A stretch of DNA of 64,000 nucleotides from positions 1-64,000 of the forward strand of contig NZ_BOMG01000051.1 of the NCBI RefSeq assembly GCF_016862075.1, in the 5' to 3' direction. The notes below the pieces were generated by a model. It made no database searches, had not been told where the DNA came from, and was given only the letters and a program-made list of their open reading frames with translations. How positions within the stretch are numbered: the first letter of the stretch is position 1; every line of letters starts with the position of its first letter. Position numbers and translations under genes: made by a program. Of the stretch, positions 8,568 through 17,259 are shown piece after piece. Source of the DNA: Actinoplanes couchii. Its GTDB lineage: Bacteria; Actinomycetota; Actinomycetes; Mycobacteriales; Micromonosporaceae.

Positions 8568-8595
8568 CTCCCTCCACCCACCTTCCCCAAGGGAG
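8568..8595 (+). promoter_or_regulatory. Possible ribosome-site sequestering hairpin before the sulfurtransferase gene
   Basis: CTCCCT at 8568-8573 is exactly complementary to AGGGAG at 8590-8595, the Shine-Dalgarno of the sulfurtransferase gene (ATG 8603). Pairing would hide the ribosome site. With the cysteine leader peptide upstream, this is a plausible switch: ribosome stalling at leader Cys codons could alter RNA folding and free the site. The complementarity is seen; the mechanism is inferred. Confidence 0.5.
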
Positions 8596-8602
8596 TGAAC
8601 CG

Positions 8603-9451
8603 ATGAGTCGCGACACCGCACTCGTCTCGGCCGAGTGGGCCGAGCAGAACCTGGACACCCCGGGCCTGGTCTTCGTCGAGGTCGACGAGGACACCACCGC
8701 CTACGACGGTGGCCACATCCCCGGTGCAGTGAAGATCGACTGGAAGACCGACCTGCAGGACCCGGTCCGGCGTGACTTCGTCAACCAGGAGCAGTTCGCC
8801 GCCCTCCTCTCCGAGCGCGGCATCTCCAACGACGACACCGTGATCCTCTACGGCGGCAACAACAACTGGTTCGCGGCGTACGCGTACTGGTACTTCAAGC
8901 TGTACGGCCACGAGCAGGTCAAGCTGATCGACGGCGGCCGCAAGAAGTGGGAGCTGGACGCCCGCGTCTACACCAAGGACGTCCCGGTCCGGGAGAAGAC
9001 CAGCTACGTGGCCAAGGCCCCCGACCTGGAGATCCGCGCGTTCCGGGACGAGGTCGTCGAGGCCATCGGCGTGAAGAACCTGGTCGACGTGCGCAGCCCC
9101 GACGAGTTCGCCGGTCGCCTGCTCGCCCCGGCGCACCTGCCGCAGGAGCAGTCGCAGCGGGCCGGTCACATCCCGACCGCGATCAGCGTGCCGTGGAGCA
9201 AGGCCGCCAACGAGGACGGCACCTTCAAGTCCGACGAGGAACTCGCCAAGATCTACGGTGAGGCCGGCCTCGACGGCAGCAAGGACACCATCGCGTACTG
9301 CCGCATCGGCGAGCGCTCCTCGCACAGCTGGTTCGTGCTCAAGGAGCTGCTCGGCCACGAGAACGTGAAGAACTACGACGGTTCGTGGACCGAGTACGGC
9401 TCGCTCATCGGCGTTCCGATCGCCCTCGGCGACGAACCCGGAAAGGCCTGA
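8603..9451 (+). CDS. Thiosulfate sulfurtransferase (two rhodanese domains)
   Basis: 282 residues, a CysA2/SseA-type rhodanese. The inactive N-terminal domain contains the GGHIPGAVKIDW motif. The C-terminal catalytic domain has the DVRSPDEFAGR motif and active loop CRIGERSSHSW, with nucleophile Cys233. It transfers sulfane sulfur from thiosulfate to a thiol or cyanide acceptor in the cytoplasm. The ribosome site AGGGAG lies 7 bp before the ATG. It is followed 2 bp later by sseC and then a strong terminator, so the two form a short operon, probably controlled by the upstream cysteine leader. Confidence 0.93.
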   Translation: MSRDTALVSAEWAEQNLDTPGLVFVEVDEDTTAYDGGHIPGAVKIDWKTDLQDPVRRDFVNQEQFAALLSERGISNDDTVILYGGNNNWFAAYAYWYFKLYGHEQVKLIDGGRKKWELDARVYTKDVPVREKTSYVAKAPDLEIRAFRDEVVEAIGVKNLVDVRSPDEFAGRLLAPAHLPQEQSQRAGHIPTAISVPWSKAANEDGTFKSDEELAKIYGEAGLDGSKDTIAYCRIGERSSHSWFVLKELLGHENVKNYDGSWTEYGSLIGVPIALGDEPGKA

Positions 9452-9453
9452 TC

Positions 9454-9798
9454 ATGACTTCTCCCGCTACCAACGTCGCCACTTCCGCGGCCGGCTGCGC
9501 CGCGCCCGACCAGTCCGCGCCCCTCCCCAGCAGCGTGGACCTGGCCAAGGAGACGGTGATCACCGGCTTCGTGCGCAACGCCGAGGGTGAGGCCGTCGGT
9601 GGCGCCTACGTGCGCCTGCTGGACGGTTCCGGCGAGTTCACCGCCGAGGTGGTCTCGTCGCCCGAGGGTGTCTTCCGGTTCTTCGCCGCACCCGGCTCCT
9701 GGACCGTCCGGGCTCTCAGCCGGCACGGCAACGGCGAGCTGGCCGTCGACGCCGCCCGCGGTGTCAACGAGATCGCGCTGAACGTGGCCACCGCCTGA
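9454..9798 (+). CDS. sseC: SseC-like DUF1416 protein
   Basis: The ATG at 9454 is 2 bp after the sulfurtransferase stop and gives 114 residues. An in-frame ATG at 9385 lies inside that gene and is rejected. After a Ser/Ala/Cys-containing lead (SAAGCAAPDQSA), the rest is a carboxypeptidase-regulatory-like beta sandwich (ITGFVRNAEGEAVGGAYVRL). DUF1416/SseC genes pair with sulfurtransferases throughout Actinobacteria, and it is assigned to sulfur metabolism on that basis. Its biochemical role is not known to me. Confidence 0.88.
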   Translation: MTSPATNVATSAAGCAAPDQSAPLPSSVDLAKETVITGFVRNAEGEAVGGAYVRLLDGSGEFTAEVVSSPEGVFRFFAAPGSWTVRALSRHGNGELAVDAARGVNEIALNVATA

Positions 9799-9811
9799 CC
9801 CACGCTCTGTC

Positions 9812-9845
9812 GAAAAAGGGGGATCCTCGCGGATCCCCCTTTTTC
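9812..9845 (+). terminator. Rho-independent terminator after sseC
   Basis: A perfect 15-bp stem (9812-9826 with 9831-9845) surrounds a TCGC loop. The 5' arm carries five A and five G, and the 3' arm ends CCCCCTTTTTC. With its A-tract and T-tract it can work in both directions, serving sseC and the converging AI-2E family gene. Confidence 0.93.
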
Positions 9846-9959
9846 ATGTGGTCGTCGCGGTCACCACTTCGGCATGCGGTGGCACCTCCGGACGACGACT
9901 CTCATGTGGTTGTCGCGGTCACCACTTCGGCATGCGGTGGCACCTCCGGACGGCGACGA
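9844..9959. repeat. 58-bp tandem duplication covering the 3' end of the AI-2E family gene
   Basis: Positions 9844-9901 and 9902-9959 are direct copies with few differences (for example GTGGTCGTC versus GTGGTTGTC). The copy at 9902-9959 contains the stop codon and last 18 codons of the AI-2E family gene. The other copy lies just beyond the stop and overlaps the last 2 bp of the terminator stem. Confidence 0.92.
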
Positions 9960-11167
9960 GCCAGCCTGCGTACGGCGGTGTTCAGCACCGCGATCAGCGG
10001 CACCGCCACCAGCGCCCCGATGATGCCGGCCAGCACCACGCCACACGCGATGCCGATGATCACCGCGAGCGGGTGCACCGCCACCGCCCGGCCCATGATC
10101 AGCGGCTGCAGCACGTGGCCCTCGATCTGCTGCACCAGGATCACCGCGCCCAGTGTGATCAGCGCGATCACCCAGCCCTCGTCGACCAGCGCCACCAGCA
10201 CCGCCACCGCGCCGGAGATGCTGGCGCCGACGATCGGCACGAACGCGCCCAGGAACACCAGCGCGGCCAGCGGGAACGCGAACTCCACCTCCAGCACCAC
10301 CAGCGCCAGCCCGATACCGACCGCGTCGATGAACGCCACCAGCACGGTGGCCCGCACATAAGCGCCCAACGTGGCCCAGGAGGCGTCCCCGGCGTCGGCC
10401 ATCGACCAGCGCGCGTTCACCGGGAACAGCCGCACCAGGAACCGCCAGATCGCCCGGCCGTCGCGCAGGAAGAAGAAGGTAGCGAAGATCACCAGCAGCA
10501 GGCCGGTGGCCAGCTCGGCGATGGTCGCGACGGTGGCGATACCCGTCGACGTCAGCGACGTGGTGTTCGCGTTGATCCACACCTGCCCGGCGTCGATCGC
10601 CTGATCCAGCTGGGCGTCGGAGAGATGCAGCGGCCCGGTCCGGGCCCACTCCTGGATCTGCCGGATTCCGGCGCTGGCGTTCTCGGTCAGTTTCGGCACA
10701 CCCTGGACGAACTGGTTCACCACCAGCGTCAACGTGCCGGCCACCGCGGCGATGCCACCGATCAGCACCAGGAACGTCGCCAGCGACCGGGGCAGCCGGG
10801 CCCGCAGCAGCCAGCCGACCGCCGGGCTGAACAGCGCCGACAGCAGCAGGGCGATGGCCAGCGGCACCACCACGATGCTGACCATGCCGATGAACCGCAG
10901 CAGGGCCCAGCCGATCACCCCGACCACGATCAACCGCCAGCTCCACGCCGCGGCGATCCGCAGCGAGTGCGGCACGTCGGCGTCGTCCTTGCTGGAGGTC
11001 GAGCCGTGCACGATGCCCGGGTCCGGTGGGGGCAGGTAGAACTCGTTGTCGTAGCGGTCCGACTCGGGCGCAGGCTTCTCGGCCCGCGCCTGCCGGACCG
11101 ATTCCCGGCCCGAATCGTAGGCCTTCTTCAGGTTCTCCCGGACCCGCTCAAAGCGGTTCACCCGCAT
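9902..11167 (-). CDS. AI-2E family transporter (PF01594-type membrane protein)
   Basis: 421 residues. A cytoplasmic, charged N-terminus of about 85 residues leads into about eight membrane helices with the family's split arrangement. Two or three helices come first, then a soluble loop (VPKLTENASAGIRQIQEW), then the C-terminal bundle ending IGALVAVPLIAVLN. The conserved FLGAFVPIVGA and EGHVLQPLIMGRAV segments identify the family. Members include autoinducer-2 exporters and Na+/H+ antiporters; the substrate here cannot be told. It stands alone, converging on sseC across a shared terminator. Confidence 0.9.
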   Translation of the reverse strand: MRVNRFERVRENLKKAYDSGRESVRQARAEKPAPESDRYDNEFYLPPPDPGIVHGSTSSKDDADVPHSLRIAAAWSWRLIVVGVIGWALLRFIGMVSIVVVPLAIALLLSALFSPAVGWLLRARLPRSLATFLVLIGGIAAVAGTLTLVVNQFVQGVPKLTENASAGIRQIQEWARTGPLHLSDAQLDQAIDAGQVWINANTTSLTSTGIATVATIAELATGLLLVIFATFFFLRDGRAIWRFLVRLFPVNARWSMADAGDASWATLGAYVRATVLVAFIDAVGIGLALVVLEVEFAFPLAALVFLGAFVPIVGASISGAVAVLVALVDEGWVIALITLGAVILVQQIEGHVLQPLIMGRAVAVHPLAVIIGIACGVVLAGIIGALVAVPLIAVLNTAVRRLARRRPEVPPHAEVVTATTT

Positions 11168-11321
11168 GACCCCCTAAGCCCGTTGAATACGCTCTGGTCA
11201 CGCTAGTACCAAGGCGCCCGGATGGCCTTACCCAGGCGACGCCGCGCCGACCCACTTGTCAGCCTGTTCTCGCCTTCCCCGCCAACAACGGGCCCGGATC
11301 AGCGGCGTACCGTCAGCAGGC

Positions 11322-11660
11322 GTGAGCGCCGACACCCGTACCGAGACCGGCCTGCCGATCCGGATGCTGCACGACCGCGTCCTCGTCCGGCAGGACGGCA
11401 GCGAGGGCGAGCGCCGCTCCTCGGCCGGCATCGTCATCCCGGCCACCGCCTCGGTCGGGCGGCGACTGTCCTGGGCGACCGCCGTCGGGGTCGGCCCCAA
11501 CGTGCGGTCGATCGTGGTCGGTGACCGGGTCCTCTTCGATCCCGACGACCGGTCCGAGGTCGAGCTGCACGGCAAGGGCTACGTCCTGCTGCGGGAGCGG
11601 GACGTGCACGCGGTCGCGGCCGACCGGGTCGAGTCGGACGGCACCGGCCTCTACCTCTGA
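11322..11660 (+). CDS. GroES-like co-chaperonin (Cpn10 fold)
   Basis: The GTG at 11322 gives 112 residues starting SADTRTETGLP. The body follows the Cpn10 pattern: IRMLHDRVLVRQ at the start, a mobile-loop position (GERRSSAGIVIP), a GVGPNVRSIVVGDRVLF strand, and VLLRERDVHAV near the end. It is about 10 residues longer than GroES. It is not beside groEL (23.6-25.2 kb), so it is a stand-alone Cpn10 homologue. Whether it caps a GroEL ring or has another role is open. Confidence 0.75.
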   Translation: MSADTRTETGLPIRMLHDRVLVRQDGSEGERRSSAGIVIPATASVGRRLSWATAVGVGPNVRSIVVGDRVLFDPDDRSEVELHGKGYVLLRERDVHAVAADRVESDGTGLYL

Positions 11661-11666
11661 CCCCGG

Positions 11667-13190
11667 TTACCTCGGGGCCGGCGCGTCACCCGGCGGCTGC
11701 TCGGGATAGGCCGGGCGCGGCTCGGGATAAGCCGGGAACGGAGGCGGGCCACCGAACGCCGGAGGGCCACCAAAAGCGGGCGGGCCTCCGAAAGGCGGCG
11801 GGCCCCCGAAGACGCCGACCGGCATCGGCGGGGGCAGCACGATCGGTAGTGGCATCACCGGCTCCGCGGGCGGCGCCACGGTCCGCACCACCCCGTCCGG
11901 GAAGGTGATCCGGTAGTTGCGCCCGTCCCACCACGACGGCGGCGTCTGCGGGTCGCGCCCGGCGAACGCCGACCGGTAGTTGGTGATCGCGATCAGCAGG
12001 TCGCGCTCCTCCTCGACGGCTCGCTGCAGGTCGGCGGGTGTCCGGGACAGGCCCCGGACCAGGCCGTCGCGGATCAGGGCGAGCCGGGTCGCGGCGAACT
12101 GGAAGTCCCGCATCGCCCGGTGACCGGGCACACCGGCCACCCGCTTGGCCCACTCGCGGGCGGCGTGCCGGCGCCCCAGGGTGCCGAGCGCGGCCACCTC
12201 GGCCGGCGCGAACCAGCCGGCCTCCGCGTACGGGTACAGCACCCGTTCGGCGAGCCGGCCCTCCCAGCTACGCCAGGCGATGGCGAACCCGACGACCGCG
12301 AAGAAGAACGGGACCATGAAGCCGAGGTACCCGTACAACATGATCAGGGTTTCCTGGGTGGCCCCGGCCAGGGTCGGCAGGAGGTTGAAGATGCCGTGCA
12401 GCATCATCGCCAGGAGCAGGCCGGCGATCGGGGCGAACCGGCGGACCGTGCGGTCGCCGGAGCGGGCGGCCAGGCCCAGGCCGATGCCCGCCATCGCGGT
12501 GAAGAGCGGGTGCGCGAAGCCGGTGAACAGGATCCGCACGATGAAGATCAGGAAGACGTTCTGCAGGCCGGTGGCCGGGCCGTACTCCCCGACGCCCGTC
12601 GCGTAGCCGTGGCCGCCCAGGTAGAGCACGTTCTCCACCATGGCGAAACCGAGCGCGGACAGGCCGCAGTAGACGATGCCGTCGGTGATGCCGGACCACT
12701 CGCCGCGGCGGCGCCAGAACAGCAGCAGCGGGCCGAGCACCTTCATCGTCTCCTCGATGAAGGGGGCGACCAGCACCGCCACCAGCGCCTCCGGCAGGCC
12801 GAGCCGGTCGAGCAGCCAGGCCGAGCTGCTGTTGACAACCAGGGCCACCGCGGTCGCCACGGCGGCGCCCCAGGCGAAGCAGTAGACCAGGTATTTCGTG
12901 GGCTCCGGCTCGTAGCGGTCCAGCCAGACGAAACTGCTGGCCAGCAGCGGCACCGGCAGGATCGCCGCGATCAGGCCGATGATCAGGCCGGGCACACCGA
13001 TGTTGTAGCCCAGGAAGATCAGCATGCCGACGGCGGCGGCCGCGATCAGGCTGATCACACCGGCGACCGGCAGCCAGCGACGCCATCCGGTCCGCCGGCC
13101 CGGAACCGGGTTGGCGGCCGCGTCGGCCATCGCCGGGTACGGCGGAACCGGGGCCGGGGACGGCGGAGGAACGAGGGGGGCGTCGGCCAT
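11667..13190 (-). CDS. PrsW-family intramembrane metalloprotease
   Basis: The ATG at 13190 gives 507 residues. A Pro-rich cytoplasmic lead is followed by about eight membrane helices to roughly residue 330. The PrsW signature is present: EE in VAPFIEETMKVLGPLLLFW, a histidine in GFAHPLFTAMAG, and HGIFN in the next helix. PrsW proteins cleave membrane substrates such as anti-sigma factors. The C-terminal 170 residues are cytoplasmic and end in a Gly/Pro-rich repeat tail (FGGPPAFGGPP, reiterated). No sigma/anti-sigma pair is nearby, so the substrate is unknown. Confidence 0.88.
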   Translation of the reverse strand: MADAPLVPPPSPAPVPPYPAMADAAANPVPGRRTGWRRWLPVAGVISLIAAAAVGMLIFLGYNIGVPGLIIGLIAAILPVPLLASSFVWLDRYEPEPTKYLVYCFAWGAAVATAVALVVNSSSAWLLDRLGLPEALVAVLVAPFIEETMKVLGPLLLFWRRRGEWSGITDGIVYCGLSALGFAMVENVLYLGGHGYATGVGEYGPATGLQNVFLIFIVRILFTGFAHPLFTAMAGIGLGLAARSGDRTVRRFAPIAGLLLAMMLHGIFNLLPTLAGATQETLIMLYGYLGFMVPFFFAVVGFAIAWRSWEGRLAERVLYPYAEAGWFAPAEVAALGTLGRRHAAREWAKRVAGVPGHRAMRDFQFAATRLALIRDGLVRGLSRTPADLQRAVEEERDLLIAITNYRSAFAGRDPQTPPSWWDGRNYRITFPDGVVRTVAPPAEPVMPLPIVLPPPMPVGVFGGPPPFGGPPAFGGPPAFGGPPPFPAYPEPRPAYPEQPPGDAPAPR

Positions 13191-13240
13191 GTCCGCCAGC
13201 GTAGTCACCGCCCGCGCCCCCGACATGCCCAAGGTTCGGC

Positions 13241-14332
13241 CTAGCCCGCCCGGCCGTGCCGGATCGCCGCCCGTACCTGCCGGGTCGCCTCCGAGTGCTC
13301 CACCCCGGTCGCCCGCAGCAGGTCGCCGACCGCGGTCCGGGTCTGTGCCACCATCACGCCGCCGGAGTAGCCGACACCCTGGTGATTGGCCCGGCCCGCC
13401 TCGGTCGCCGCGCGCAGTGCCCGTTCCCGGGCGGCGACCGGTTCGACACCCCGGTCCCACTCGTGCCGTAGCAGCTCGACGGCGTCGCCGAGATGCCTGA
13501 TCGACTCGGGCAGCAGCTCCGGGACCGGCTCGTCGTCCTGCAGCGCGATCAGGGCCCGGCGCAGCAGCACCCGGACGTTGCGCAGCGAATACGTGATCTG
13601 TGGGGCGCCCTCGACGTACTGGGCCAAGGCTCCCCGGGCCCGCCACCGAGCGGGTGCGAAGGCCACGTTCTCCCGGGCCGCTTCGATCGCCGTACCGAAA
13701 GCGGCGAAGCTGGCCTCGGCGGCCCGCAACCGGTCCAGCACACCCTGGAGCACCGCCGAGTCGGCCGCGGCCAGGCCGTCGGCCGCGTCGTGCAGCCCGC
13801 CGGCGAAGGCCCGCAGCGCGGGGTCGGCGGCCCGGCGGACCACGTTCAGCGGGTTGAGCGGCAGCAGGACGGTCATCACGACCAGGGCGATGCCGCCGCC
13901 GACCAGCGCGTCGAAGAACCTGGTCCAGGGCTGGCCGGTGGTCGAGGTCAGGGTGGCGACCAGCACCGCCGACGAGGCGGACTGCACGATCAGCGCGGCC
14001 CCGCCGCCGACCGCGGTGGCCAGCAGCACCGCGAGCAGCACGATCAGGCCGATCTGCATCGGGCCGGCCCCGATCAGCAGGATGATCCCGTCACCCAGCC
14101 CGATGCCCGCGGCGACACCGATCACCAGCTCGGACGTGCGCCGCAACCGCTGGCCCACCGACGAGCCGAGGGTGATCACCGCGGCGATCGGCGCGAAGAA
14201 CGGCATCGGCCGGCCGATCAGGTCGTGCGCCACCCACCAGGCGAGACCGGCGGCGAGACCGGCCTGCAGCGCCAGCATCAGCCCGGCGCGGGCCCGGGCC
14301 AGCACGGGCGCGAGCCGGTCGGTGCCGATCAT
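13241..14332 (-). CDS. FUSC-family / aromatic acid exporter-like membrane protein
   Basis: 363 residues. The N-terminal half has about six hydrophobic helices (for example LMLALQAGLAAGLAWWVAHD, ALVGGGIALVVMTVLLPLNP). The C-terminal 180 residues are helical and soluble, the usual FUSC layout. The PMPFFAPIAAVITLGSSVGQR segment matches the conserved first loop of the family. A role in efflux of aromatic acids or similar compounds is family inference. It is divergent from the HD-domain gene with 29 bp between starts. Confidence 0.85.
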   Translation of the reverse strand: MIGTDRLAPVLARARAGLMLALQAGLAAGLAWWVAHDLIGRPMPFFAPIAAVITLGSSVGQRLRRTSELVIGVAAGIGLGDGIILLIGAGPMQIGLIVLLAVLLATAVGGGAALIVQSASSAVLVATLTSTTGQPWTRFFDALVGGGIALVVMTVLLPLNPLNVVRRAADPALRAFAGGLHDAADGLAAADSAVLQGVLDRLRAAEASFAAFGTAIEAARENVAFAPARWRARGALAQYVEGAPQITYSLRNVRVLLRRALIALQDDEPVPELLPESIRHLGDAVELLRHEWDRGVEPVAARERALRAATEAGRANHQGVGYSGGVMVAQTRTAVGDLLRATGVEHSEATRQVRAAIRHGRAG

Positions 14333-14361
14333 GTGATCAACCTACGTGCCAGGATGCTGGG

Positions 14362-15000
14362 GTGACATCTCTGACCGAGGCTTTCCGGTCCGCGGCCCGG
14401 GGCGCCGGCGCCACCGCGGACGACGCCGACCTGGATGCGGCCGCTCAGTACCTGCTGGGCCGCTGGACCGAACCGCAGCGCCACTACCACGACGTGAGCC
14501 ACCTCGGCGCGGTGCTCGACGTCGTCGATCGCTTCGCTCACCTGGCACCCCACCCCGATCGGGTACGCCTGGCGGCCTGGCTGCACGACGCGGTCTACGA
14601 CCCGAGGGCCCTCGGTGACGCCAACGAACGGGACAGCGCCGAGTTCGCGGCGGGCCTGCTGCAGAGCCTGGGCGCGCCGGAGGAGGTGGCCGCCGAGGTG
14701 GCCCGGCTGGTCGGCCTGACCGCCGGGCACGCCACCGAGGACGACGACCCGGACGGTGAGCTGCTCTGCGACGCCGACCTGTCGATCCTGGCCGCCGACC
14801 GGGAGCGGTACATCGAGTACACCTCGGCGATCCGCCGGGAGTACGCGCACGTCCCCGACGACGCGTTCCGGGGCGGGCGCTCCCGGGTCCTCACCGAGCT
14901 GCTGAAACTGCCGTCGATCTACCGGCACGCCGAGATCCGCGACCGGTGGGAGGAGAGCGCCCGCGCCAACCTCACCGCTGAGCTGGAGGAACTGGCCTGA
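14362..15000 (+). CDS. HD-superfamily metal-dependent phosphohydrolase
   Basis: 212 residues from a GTG start. Metal ligands of the HD fold are visible: His43/His47 in HYHDVSHL, the HD pair 75-76 in AAWLHDAVYDP, and a downstream Asp in LCDADLSILA. This resembles the COG4339-type predicted HD hydrolases; the substrate is not known. Its 3' end overlaps the opposite-strand DUF4031 gene by 29 bp. Confidence 0.85.
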   Translation: MTSLTEAFRSAARGAGATADDADLDAAAQYLLGRWTEPQRHYHDVSHLGAVLDVVDRFAHLAPHPDRVRLAAWLHDAVYDPRALGDANERDSAEFAAGLLQSLGAPEEVAAEVARLVGLTAGHATEDDDPDGELLCDADLSILAADRERYIEYTSAIRREYAHVPDDAFRGGRSRVLTELLKLPSIYRHAEIRDRWEESARANLTAELEELA

Positions 15001-15256
15001 ACTGGTGCTTCGGGCGGCGCAGTCCGGCCGCCCGGAGCCGGGCCGTGATCTCGCGGGACGGCAGCAGGGTCGCGCCCAGCCACAGCGCGCTGCGGAAACG
15101 TGTCTCCGGGATATCGTAGTGGTCCCGGTCGAAGGCTCGCCGGGGCGCACCGAGCATCTCGGCGAAGGCGTGCAGCTCGTCGAAGGAGACGTCGCTGACC
15201 AGGTGCGACCAGAGGTGGCCGCGACCTGGCCAGAGCGGTTCGTCGACGAGGATCAA
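14972..15256 (-). CDS. DUF4031 domain-containing protein
   Basis: 94 residues, nearly all one domain: start MILVDEPLWPGRGHLWSHL, then DELHAFAEMLG and FDRDHYDIPE. This is the recognisable DUF4031 pattern common in actinobacteria and some proteobacteria. The conserved Asp and His residues could bind metal or nucleotide, but no activity is established to my knowledge. Its start overlaps the glpD stop by 4 bp, so it is likely cotranscribed with glpD. Confidence 0.85.
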   Translation of the reverse strand: MILVDEPLWPGRGHLWSHLVSDVSFDELHAFAEMLGAPRRAFDRDHYDIPETRFRSALWLGATLLPSREITARLRAAGLRRPKHQFRPVPPAQR

Positions 15257-17061
15257 AGGTCGATCTCGAGCAGCGGCTCCCGGCGATCGGCGGCCAGCCC
15301 GCGCACGTCCGGCGCACCGACCCGGGCGGCGTCGGCGGTCGCGTCGTCCGGCATGGTCTGCGACTGCCGCTCGGCGGTGACCCGGGCCAGGTAGTGCTCG
15401 ACCTCCTTCTGCCGGACCGTGGCGTCCCAGCCGAGCGCCGCGCCCATGATCTCGGCGGCGTGCTCGGCGGACTCGGCGCCGCGGTGCGCGGTCTCGAACG
15501 AGATCCGGGTGCGCCGGGTCAGCACGTCGTCCAGGTGCAGGGCGCCTTCGGCGAGAGCGGCGTACGCCACCTCGGCCGCGAGGTACTCCGGGGCGCCGGC
15601 CAGCGGCGCGGCCAGGGCCGGGTCGGCCGACATCATCGCCAGCAGGTGGGTGGTGAGCGTGCCGTACCGCTCCAGCAGGTGCTCGATCACCCCGCCGGTG
15701 ACACCGTGCCGCCGGGCGACGTCCTGCCGGTCCCGCCAGGCCGCGGCGTAACCGTCCGCACCCAGCAGCGGCAGCTCGGCGGTCCGGGACGGGCGGGCCG
15801 CCCCACCCAGCCGGCGCACCGCCTGGTCGATGACGTCGGCGGCCATCACCCGGTACGTGGTGTACTTGCCACCGGCCACCAGCAGCAGGCCCAGCATCGG
15901 CTCGACCACCGCGTGCTCCCGCGACAGCTTCGAGGTGGAGTCGGCCTCGCCGGAGAGCAGCGGGCGCAGACCGGCGTAGACACCCTCGATGTCGTCGGTG
16001 CTCAACGGCCGGTCCAGCACCGCGTTGACCTGGTCGAGCAGATAACGGATGTCCCGCGCGGAGGCCGCCGGATGGGCCCGGTCGAGCTGCCAGTCGGTGT
16101 CGGTGGTGCCGATGATCCAGTGCCCGCCCCAGGGGATGACGAACAGCACCGAGGTCGCGGTCCGCAGGATCAGCCCGGCCTCGCCGGTGATCGCCGAGCG
16201 GGGCACCACCAGGTGCACCCCCTTCGACGCCCGGACCCGCAGGCCCGGGCGCACCCCGACGTCACTGAGCATCTGTGACATGTCGTCGCTCCACACACCG
16301 GTCGCGGCGACCACCGTGCGGGCGCGTACCTCAAAAGGCTCTTGATCGGGGGCTTCCAGATCGCGCACGGTGACCCCGACCACCTGCCGGGCCTCGCGCA
16401 CAAAACCGACCACCCGGGTGCTGGTCACCACGGCCGCGCCCAGGCTCGCCGCGGTCCGGGCCAGGTTGACCACCAGACGGGCGTCGTCGACCTGCCCGTC
16501 GTAGTAGCGGATCGCGCCGGCCACCTGATCGGCTTTCAGGCTGGGGAACAGCTGCCGGGCGCCGGACCGGGTCAGGTGCCGGTGCAACGGCATGCCCCGG
16601 CCACCACCGAAGACCCCGGCGAAGACGTCGTACGCCGCCACGCCCAGCCCGTAGTAGCCGCGCTGCCAGGCCCGCTTGGGCAGGGCGGCGCTGGGCAGCG
16701 GGACCAGGATCGGCACCGGGCGGACCAGGTGCGGAGCGAGCCGGGTGGCGAGCAGCCCCCGCTCGGTCAGCGCCTCGTGCACCAGATTGAGCTCGAGCTG
16801 TTCCAGGTAGCGCAGGCCGCCGTGGATCAGTTTGCTGGACCGGCTGGACGTGCCGGAGGCGAAGTCACGGGCCTCGACCAGGGCCACCTTGAGCCCGCGG
16901 GAGGCGGCGTCGACGGCCGCGCCGGCGCCGGTGACCCCGCCACCGATCACCAGGACGTCGAACTGCTCGTCACGCAGGCGCCGTAGATCGGCTGTCCGAC
17001 GAATCGGAGAGAGCCGGCCGGCCGAGAAGCGGGAGACGGAGGGATCACGCACCCGTCCCAC
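15253..17061 (-). CDS. glpD: Aerobic glycerol-3-phosphate dehydrogenase GlpD
   Basis: 602 residues. The FAD-binding dinucleotide fold is at the start (VLVIGGGVTGAGAAVDAASR). The family motif SSRSSKLIHGGLRYLEQ follows, then HHDDQ-like substrate segments (YYDGQVDDARL) and IIGTTDTDW. It oxidises glycerol-3-phosphate to dihydroxyacetone phosphate and passes electrons to quinone at the membrane. The C-terminal 110 residues form the usual GlpD cap. The exact start is uncertain between GTG 17061 and GTG 17052. It is followed by DUF4031 in the same unit. Confidence 0.94.
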   Translation of the reverse strand: MGRVRDPSVSRFSAGRLSPIRRTADLRRLRDEQFDVLVIGGGVTGAGAAVDAASRGLKVALVEARDFASGTSSRSSKLIHGGLRYLEQLELNLVHEALTERGLLATRLAPHLVRPVPILVPLPSAALPKRAWQRGYYGLGVAAYDVFAGVFGGGRGMPLHRHLTRSGARQLFPSLKADQVAGAIRYYDGQVDDARLVVNLARTAASLGAAVVTSTRVVGFVREARQVVGVTVRDLEAPDQEPFEVRARTVVAATGVWSDDMSQMLSDVGVRPGLRVRASKGVHLVVPRSAITGEAGLILRTATSVLFVIPWGGHWIIGTTDTDWQLDRAHPAASARDIRYLLDQVNAVLDRPLSTDDIEGVYAGLRPLLSGEADSTSKLSREHAVVEPMLGLLLVAGGKYTTYRVMAADVIDQAVRRLGGAARPSRTAELPLLGADGYAAAWRDRQDVARRHGVTGGVIEHLLERYGTLTTHLLAMMSADPALAAPLAGAPEYLAAEVAYAALAEGALHLDDVLTRRTRISFETAHRGAESAEHAAEIMGAALGWDATVRQKEVEHYLARVTAERQSQTMPDDATADAARVGAPDVRGLAADRREPLLEIDL

Positions 17062-17259
17062 GTTAGCGCTTCAGGTGTTCACCCAGGCGAGGGAATCTCC
17101 GCTGTTCATGGTCTGACGTCTGACTTTCCGCTTGGCGACGCATATACCCACCGAGTTCTCCAATGCGCACGATCCGGTCGGGGCCATTCTGAGCGTGATT
17201 TGCACACCCGGACCGTCAGGGTCCGCCCAGGCCGAGGGAAGACAATGCAGGGAGCCGCA

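Noticed and set aside
9902..11167. LuxS-type autoinducer-2 signalling from the AI-2E family name
   Set aside because: Family members include ion antiporters and no luxS or lsr gene is in the window, so no quorum-sensing role is assigned.
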